Below are positions 60,056-64,000 of a stretch of 64,000 nucleotides of DNA, piece after piece. The position numbers and the translations under genes are program-made. The notes below the pieces were generated by a model, which saw only the letters and a list, made by a program, of their open reading frames with translations, searched no databases and was not told where the DNA came from. How positions within the stretch are numbered: position 1 is the first letter of the stretch; every line of letters starts with the position of its first letter. This DNA comes from Leifsonia williamsii (GTDB lineage: Bacteria; Actinomycetota; Actinomycetes; Actinomycetales; Microbacteriaceae): the NCBI RefSeq assembly GCF_030433685.1, contig NZ_JAROCF010000001.1, forward strand, positions 1,116,001 through 1,180,000. The letters are read 5' to 3'.

Positions 60056-61010
60056 GCGCGGGCTCCCCGGCACCGGGCTGCGGCTGACCGAGCTGGGCTT
60101 CGGCGCGGCGAGCCTCGGCAACCTCTACGTCGAGACACCCGACGAGGTCGCGGCGGCCACGGTCGACGCCGCCTGGGAGGCGGGCATCCGGTACTTCGAC
60201 ACCGCCCCGCACTACGGTCTCGGGCTGTCCGAGCGACGGCTGGGCGCCGCCCTGCGCGGGCGTCCGCGCGACGAGTATGTGCTCTCCACCAAGGTCGGAC
60301 GCCTGCTCGTGCCGCGTGTGCCTCCCGCCGACCGCGACGACGACATCTTCGAGGTGCCGGGCGACCTGACCCGGCGCTGGGACTTCACGCGCGACGGCGT
60401 GCGGCGCTCGATCGACGAGAGCCTCGCCCGCCTCGGCGTCGACCGTATCGACATCGCCTACGTGCACGACCCGGATGCGAGCGGCGTCCCTGGCGCGGCG
60501 GCGTCGGCGGCGGAGGCCCTGATCGAGCTGCGCGAGGAGGGCGTGCTCCGGGCGGTCGGCATCGGCACGAACAGCGTCGACGCGGCCCTTCACCTCCTGA
60601 GCGAGACCGACATCGACACCGCCATGATCGCCGGCCGGGTGACCCTGCTCGACCACGGGCGGGTGGAGGAGCTGCTCGCCGCCGCCGGAACCCGTCGCCT
60701 GGTCGCCGCCGCCGTCTTCAACGGCGGCCTGCTCGCGGTGCCGCGCCCGGCCTCCGGCGCCCATTTCGACTATCGCCCCGCCCCCGATGAGCTGCTGGCG
60801 CGCGCGAACCGCATCGCCGACGTGGCGCAGGCGCACGGCGCGACACTGCCGCAGGCCGCGCTCGCCTACCCGCTGACCTTCCCCGGCGTCGCCACGCGGG
60901 TGGTCGGCATGCGGACCCCCGAGGAGGTCAGCGCCAACGTGGCCCTCGCCACCGCGGAGCCCCCCGCGGCGCTGTGGGACGCGCTGCGCGCCGCGTCCCT
61001 CCTGGACTGA
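60048..61010 (+). CDS. Aldo/keto reductase, L-fucose (aldose) dehydrogenase-like
   Basis: A 320-residue AKR that would oxidise L-fucose to the lactone. YFDTAPHYGLGLSERRLGAA holds the catalytic Asp and Tyr, VLSTKVGRLL the Lys, and IDIAYVHDPDAS the His. RAVGIGTNSVDAALHLL and the VVGMRTPEEV end match D-threo-aldose/L-fucose dehydrogenases. It is the entry enzyme of the operon although last in gene order. Confidence 0.88.
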   Translation: MRERGLPGTGLRLTELGFGAASLGNLYVETPDEVAAATVDAAWEAGIRYFDTAPHYGLGLSERRLGAALRGRPRDEYVLSTKVGRLLVPRVPPADRDDDIFEVPGDLTRRWDFTRDGVRRSIDESLARLGVDRIDIAYVHDPDASGVPGAAASAAEALIELREEGVLRAVGIGTNSVDAALHLLSETDIDTAMIAGRVTLLDHGRVEELLAAAGTRRLVAAAVFNGGLLAVPRPASGAHFDYRPAPDELLARANRIADVAQAHGATLPQAALAYPLTFPGVATRVVGMRTPEEVSANVALATAEPPAALWDALRAASLLD

Positions 61011-61035
61011 CGCTGCCGCGCCGCGTGCTCAGCCC

Positions 61036-61132
61036 TGCGTTTGCGCCAAATGTCGCGTCAGCGGCGCCGACCCCTGCATTCGTGCCGAATGTGCGCTCAG
61101 CACCGCCGAAAACTCGCATTCGGCACGAATGT
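61036..61132. repeat. Cluster of three related 18-bp palindromic units
   Basis: TGCGTTTGCGCCAAATGT (61036-61053), TGCATTCGTGCCGAATGT (61075-61092) and an inverted copy CGCATTCGGCACGAATGT (61115-61132). The second and third form a 15-bp perfect inverted repeat with a 25-base loop. The region lies between convergent genes and may terminate transcription or be a dispersed extragenic palindrome. Confidence 0.75.
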
Positions 61133-61386
61133 CACCCCGCAGCCGCCGGCCGCCGCGCCTGTACACACGCCAGCGCCACCGCCGGGCACTCCGCCCACAG
61201 CGTCTCCGTCCAGCCCTGCCCGAGCAGCAGCACGTCGTAGCCGTACGCGTCGCGCTCGACGTATGCCAGCACCCCGCCCGGCGATGCGGGCGGAAAGCGC
61301 CGGTCGCTGATCCGCCACGACGCGTCGCTCAGCGCGATCACCTCGAGTTCGTCGTCGACAGCGATCCCTTCGAAGTTCACCGCCAT
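61132..61386 (-). CDS. Conserved hypothetical, 84 residues
   Basis: A small soluble protein: NFEGIAVDDELEVIALSDAS, WRISDRRFPPASPGGVLAYV, YDVLLLGQGWTETLWAECPA. The ATG at 61386 is preceded by GAGGTGACACC. No domain recognised, but the sequence is protein-like and codon use matches neighbours. Confidence 0.55.
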   Translation of the reverse strand: MAVNFEGIAVDDELEVIALSDASWRISDRRFPPASPGGVLAYVERDAYGYDVLLLGQGWTETLWAECPAVALACVQARRPAAAG

Positions 61387-61562
61387 GGTGTCACCTCGCC
61401 GTTCTCTCACTTCGGATACCAGTGCACCACCCGCCGTGCCCGACCGGGAGGGCTTGACAGAATGCCGCCTGTCATCCGCTGATTCCCGCCCACTCGTGAC
61501 CTCATGTCACTTCTCGCGCCCGCAACCCGCAACGAGTCACGATTCGACCGGGCCGAACGCGA

Positions 61563-61596
61563 GGAAGGCCCCCACGCGCGAGCGTGAGGGCCTTCC
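61563..61596 (-). terminator. Rho-independent-type hairpin after the M1 peptidase
   Basis: GGAAGGCCCCCACGC (61563-61577) pairs with GCGTGAGGGCCTTCC (61582-61596) with one mismatch and a 4-base loop, 15 bp downstream of the peptidase stop on the minus strand. No clear U-run. The rest of 61387-61562 shows nothing else. Confidence 0.6.
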
Positions 61597-61611
61597 CGGT
61601 GCGAGTGGAGG

Positions 61612-64000
61612 CTACGCCTCCGAGCGCCGACGCCGAACGGCGGACAGCACGAGCGCACCCGCGCCGAGCAGCACGGTCAGCACACCCGCCGCGATGGCCG
61701 GTCCGGCGACCGACGAGCCGGTGCTCGCCAGGGCGTCGCCCGCCGCGACGGACGCGCCCGAGCCGGTCGAGCCTCCCGCCGTCCCGCTGCCGCCGCCGGA
61801 GTCCGAGCCGGTACTGCCGCCGGTCCCACTGTCGCCGCCGCCCGTGCCACCGCCGCCCGTGCCACCGCCGCCCGCGCCGCCACCCGGCGCCGCGGCGACC
61901 GTCACGTCGTCCCAGCCGAGCAGAGCCCCGGTCGCGTCGGTCAGCGCGAGCTTGTGCGCGCCGAGGGCGGTGTCCGCCGGGATGGTCACGACCACCTGGC
62001 TGCCCGCCACGGTCGCCGTCGCGATCGTCCGCGGCGCCGAGAACAGCACCGCCGAGATCTGCTCGCCGTCGTGCGACGCGTCGGGGAAGGTCACCGTGAC
62101 CTTCGCGCCCGGCACGACCTTCTCCGGCGACACGGTGACGCCGTTGCGGGTGGCGTCGGTGAGATCCGCCTCCGTGATCGGCGCCGGCGGGATGACCGGC
62201 GTGGTCAGCGTGGAGGAGCAGGAGGCGCAGCTGACGCCGAGCCCGTCGCCGGCGGCGGTCGCGGTGAGCGTCCCGCCGGACGATGTCGCCTTCACCGTGA
62301 CGGTGAACGTGGTCGTCACCGTCTCGCCGAGCGCGGCCGAGGGCACAGCCCAGGTGAGCGTCGAGCCGCTGACGCTCGCGTCGGCCGGGATGGTCTCCAG
62401 CGCGGCGTCGTCGAGCACAGCGGCGAGGTCGACCGAGACCGTCGTGCCCGTGAGCGGGATCTGCCCGGTGTTGGTCGTCGACAGCGTGTACGAAACGGTG
62501 TCGCCCGGCTTCACCTCACCCGACGCCGGGGTGGAGGCGAGGCTCAGCGTCGAGGTCATCGGCCAGGCCGGCTTGTCCGCGTCGTAGACCCAGTCCTGGA
62601 AGAACGCCGTCAGGTCCTTGCCCGAGAGCTCCTCCGCGAGCGCGATGAAGTCCGTAGTGCCCTTGCTCTGGCCGGCGTAGCGGGTGGCCCACGTCTTCAT
62701 CACGTCGGCGAAGACGGTCGGCGTGATCGCCTGGCGCAGCGCCTCCAGCGTCATCGCGCCGCGGCTGTAGACCTGCCAGTCGAAGAGGTCGGCCGGGTCG
62801 GTCATCGCCGCCGGCGGGATGGTCCACCGTGCGTTGGAGGCCGCGGTCGAGTTCCACAGGTTGAAGTACGTCGTCGCGGTCGAGTTGGGCGACGTCTCGT
62901 GCTCGTACGCGTACTGCGTCGGGATGAAGGTCGCCGGGCCCTCGTTCAGCCAGATGCTGTTCCAGTCGTTCGGGCTCACCGAGTCGCCGAACCACTGGTG
63001 CGCCAGCTCGTGGACGAACGTGGACAACGACACCGAGCGCTCGAAGTACGGCCGGTCCTGCGTCTCCAGGGCGTAGCCGAGGGAGGTGATGTCGACGACG
63101 AAGCCGGTGCTGTCGCCCGGGTACGCGCCGTACTTCTTCTCCAGGTCGTTCAGGATCTCGGGGAGCGCCGCACGCCGGGTCTGGATCGTCGCCTGGTTCG
63201 TCGTGGTGACGGCCGGGTCGACGAACGTCCACTCGTGGATGGTGCGGCCGCTCGACAGCGCGATGTCCGACTCGTAGGTGAGGTACTTGCCGTACGAGAT
63301 CATCGCGAGCTCGGTCGCCATCGGCTTGTTCTGCTGCCAGTGCCAGGTCGTGCGGCTGCCGTCTCCGACCGGGGTCGCCGTGACCAGCTGGCCGTTGCTC
63401 ACAGCGGCGGCCGCCGCTCCGCCGACCGTGTTCGGCGCGGTGATTGTGATGTCGAAGGTCGCCTTGTCGGCCGGCGTGTTGTTGCTCGGCAGCCAGGTCA
63501 TGTTGCCGACGGGCTGGCCGAGGGCGGTGAAGCCGTCGCTGGTCAGCACCCAGCCCTCGCTCGAGCCGTCGGGGTCGGTGTGGGTGACCGGCGCGCCGGA
63601 GTACGCGACCACCACCGTGAAGTCGCCGGTGACGGCGGCTGCGGGGGTGACGTTCAGCTTGTACGACGACGTCGCCGGGTCGCTGCTGCGCGAGAAGGCG
63701 GCGGCGGGCGTGCCGTTGACGAGCACGGAGTCGACGGTCAGCCCCTCCAGGTCGAGCGAGAACGCCGACAGCTCCTGGGTGGCGGTCGCTGTGATGGTGG
63801 TCGTGGCGGTGATCGTCTTGTCGTCGTTGTAGGTGATCGCGACGTCGTAGTGCTTCACGTCGTAGCCGCCGTTGCCGATGCCGGTGAACAGCGAGTCGCC
63901 GATGGTCGGCGCGCCGGGCGCGGGGGCGGCGGTCGCCGGCGCGGCCAGCGGCAGCTGCACGGCCGCGACGATGGCGGCGGTGGCGACGACGGCTGCGGCG
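61612..64000 (-). CDS. Secreted M1-family metallopeptidase with LASTG wall-sorting signal (5' end outside window)
   Basis: At least 796 residues; the frame is open to the window edge, where it encodes part of the signal peptide (hydrophobic AAIVAAVQLPLA), so the start is beyond 64000. The M1 zinc site is VHELAHQWFGD with the distant Glu in WLNEGPATF; SLGYALETQDRPYFERS replaces the GxMEN exopeptidase motif. Two Ig-like repeat regions and a Gly/Ser-rich linker follow. It ends LASTGSSVAG, a hydrophobic span and RRRRSEA, a sortase signal, so it is probably cell-wall-bound. Confidence 0.88.
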   Translation of the reverse strand, partial: AAAVVATAAIVAAVQLPLAAPATAAPAPGAPTIGDSLFTGIGNGGYDVKHYDVAITYNDDKTITATTTITATATQELSAFSLDLEGLTVDSVLVNGTPAAAFSRSSDPATSSYKLNVTPAAAVTGDFTVVVAYSGAPVTHTDPDGSSEGWVLTSDGFTALGQPVGNMTWLPSNNTPADKATFDITITAPNTVGGAAAAAVSNGQLVTATPVGDGSRTTWHWQQNKPMATELAMISYGKYLTYESDIALSSGRTIHEWTFVDPAVTTTNQATIQTRRAALPEILNDLEKKYGAYPGDSTGFVVDITSLGYALETQDRPYFERSVSLSTFVHELAHQWFGDSVSPNDWNSIWLNEGPATFIPTQYAYEHETSPNSTATTYFNLWNSTAASNARWTIPPAAMTDPADLFDWQVYSRGAMTLEALRQAITPTVFADVMKTWATRYAGQSKGTTDFIALAEELSGKDLTAFFQDWVYDADKPAWPMTSTLSLASTPASGEVKPGDTVSYTLSTTNTGQIPLTGTTVSVDLAAVLDDAALETIPADASVSGSTLTWAVPSAALGETVTTTFTVTVKATSSGGTLTATAAGDGLGVSCASCSSTLTTPVIPPAPITEADLTDATRNGVTVSPEKVVPGAKVTVTFPDASHDGEQISAVLFSAPRTIATATVAGSQVVVTIPADTALGAHKLALTDATGALLGWDDVTVAAAPGGGAGGGGTGGGGTGGGDSGTGGSTGSDSGGGSGTAGGSTGSGASVAAGDALASTGSSVAGPAIAAGVLTVLLGAGALVLSAVRRRRSEA

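Overview
The window is about 70% G+C, with actinobacterial start and stop usage (many GTG starts, ATGA/GTGA overlaps between genes). The gene types (MarR/TetR/GntR regulators, ABC sugar and peptide importers, LAxTG wall-sorting signals, a secreted YD-repeat protein, an NtaA-type monooxygenase) point to a Gram-positive actinobacterium, most likely Microbacteriaceae (Leifsonia-like). This placement is an inference from gene style, not from a marker gene. No tRNA, rRNA, CRISPR array or insertion sequence was seen.

Layout. 1-6.0 kb: an operon of a HisD-family dehydrogenase of the HpsN-like paralogue type, a carbohydrate ABC importer (binding lipoprotein and two permeases, no ATPase) and a GH13 alpha-glucosidase. 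6.1-7.4 kb: a META-type lipoprotein and a MarR/VOC divergent pair with two clear operators. 7.4-12.4 kb: a GntR, ADP-ribosylglycohydrolase, NCS1 permease and PfkB kinase cluster that parallels E. coli yegTUVW, followed by a divergent RbsD/FucU-like gene. 12.7-15.8 kb: TetR, a DUF308 membrane protein, a flavin disulfide reductase and an EthD-like protein. 15.9-21.5 kb: DeaD helicase, a secreted protein, a LigD-type polymerase, a 49-residue membrane protein and a frameshifted VOC gene. 21.6-29.1 kb: seven tightly overlapping minus-strand genes (alcohol-dehydrogenase-like, PTPS/QueD-like, glycosyltransferase, methyltransferase, flippase-like, RibD-like reductase, sulfatase-like membrane enzyme) with a divergent CDP-alcohol phosphatidyltransferase, which look like one uncharacterised envelope or pteridine-glycoconjugate pathway. 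29.0-33.8 kb: small regulators and enzymes, with two further operator-bearing divergent or autoregulated units.

33.9-44.2 kb is the most remarkable part. A surface protein with a LAHTG sorting signal is coupled to a 2066-residue Sec-secreted YD-repeat (RHS-type) protein. It is followed by lower-G+C DNA holding small membrane-protein genes, each placed by an ATGA, GTGA or TGATG overlap behind a remnant of an alternative RHS C-terminus. One remnant shares an exact 18-bp match and a longer imperfect match with the intact RHS gene. This has the architecture of a polymorphic toxin with an orphan toxin/immunity cassette array. A degenerate Amidase_3-like region sits near the N-terminus of the RHS protein.

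44.4-51.1 kb: a complete peptide/nickel-type ABC importer (fused double ATPase) with an NtaA/SnaA/DszA-type FMN monooxygenase, probably for an organosulfur or other xenobiotic substrate, closed by a perfect 22-bp inverted repeat. 51.1-55.5 kb: an alpha/beta-hydrolase-LuxR fusion, a methyltransferase, a quinone-reductase-like MDR and an SDR/TetR divergent pair with an operator. 55.5-61.0 kb: a complete non-phosphorylating L-fucose pathway (dehydrogenase, lactonase, dehydratase, ketodeoxyfuconate dehydrogenase, diketo-acid hydrolase, FCD-GntR regulator) without a transporter. 61.0-64 kb: a palindromic repeat cluster, a small hypothetical gene and the 3' part of a wall-anchored M1 metallopeptidase gene that runs off the window.
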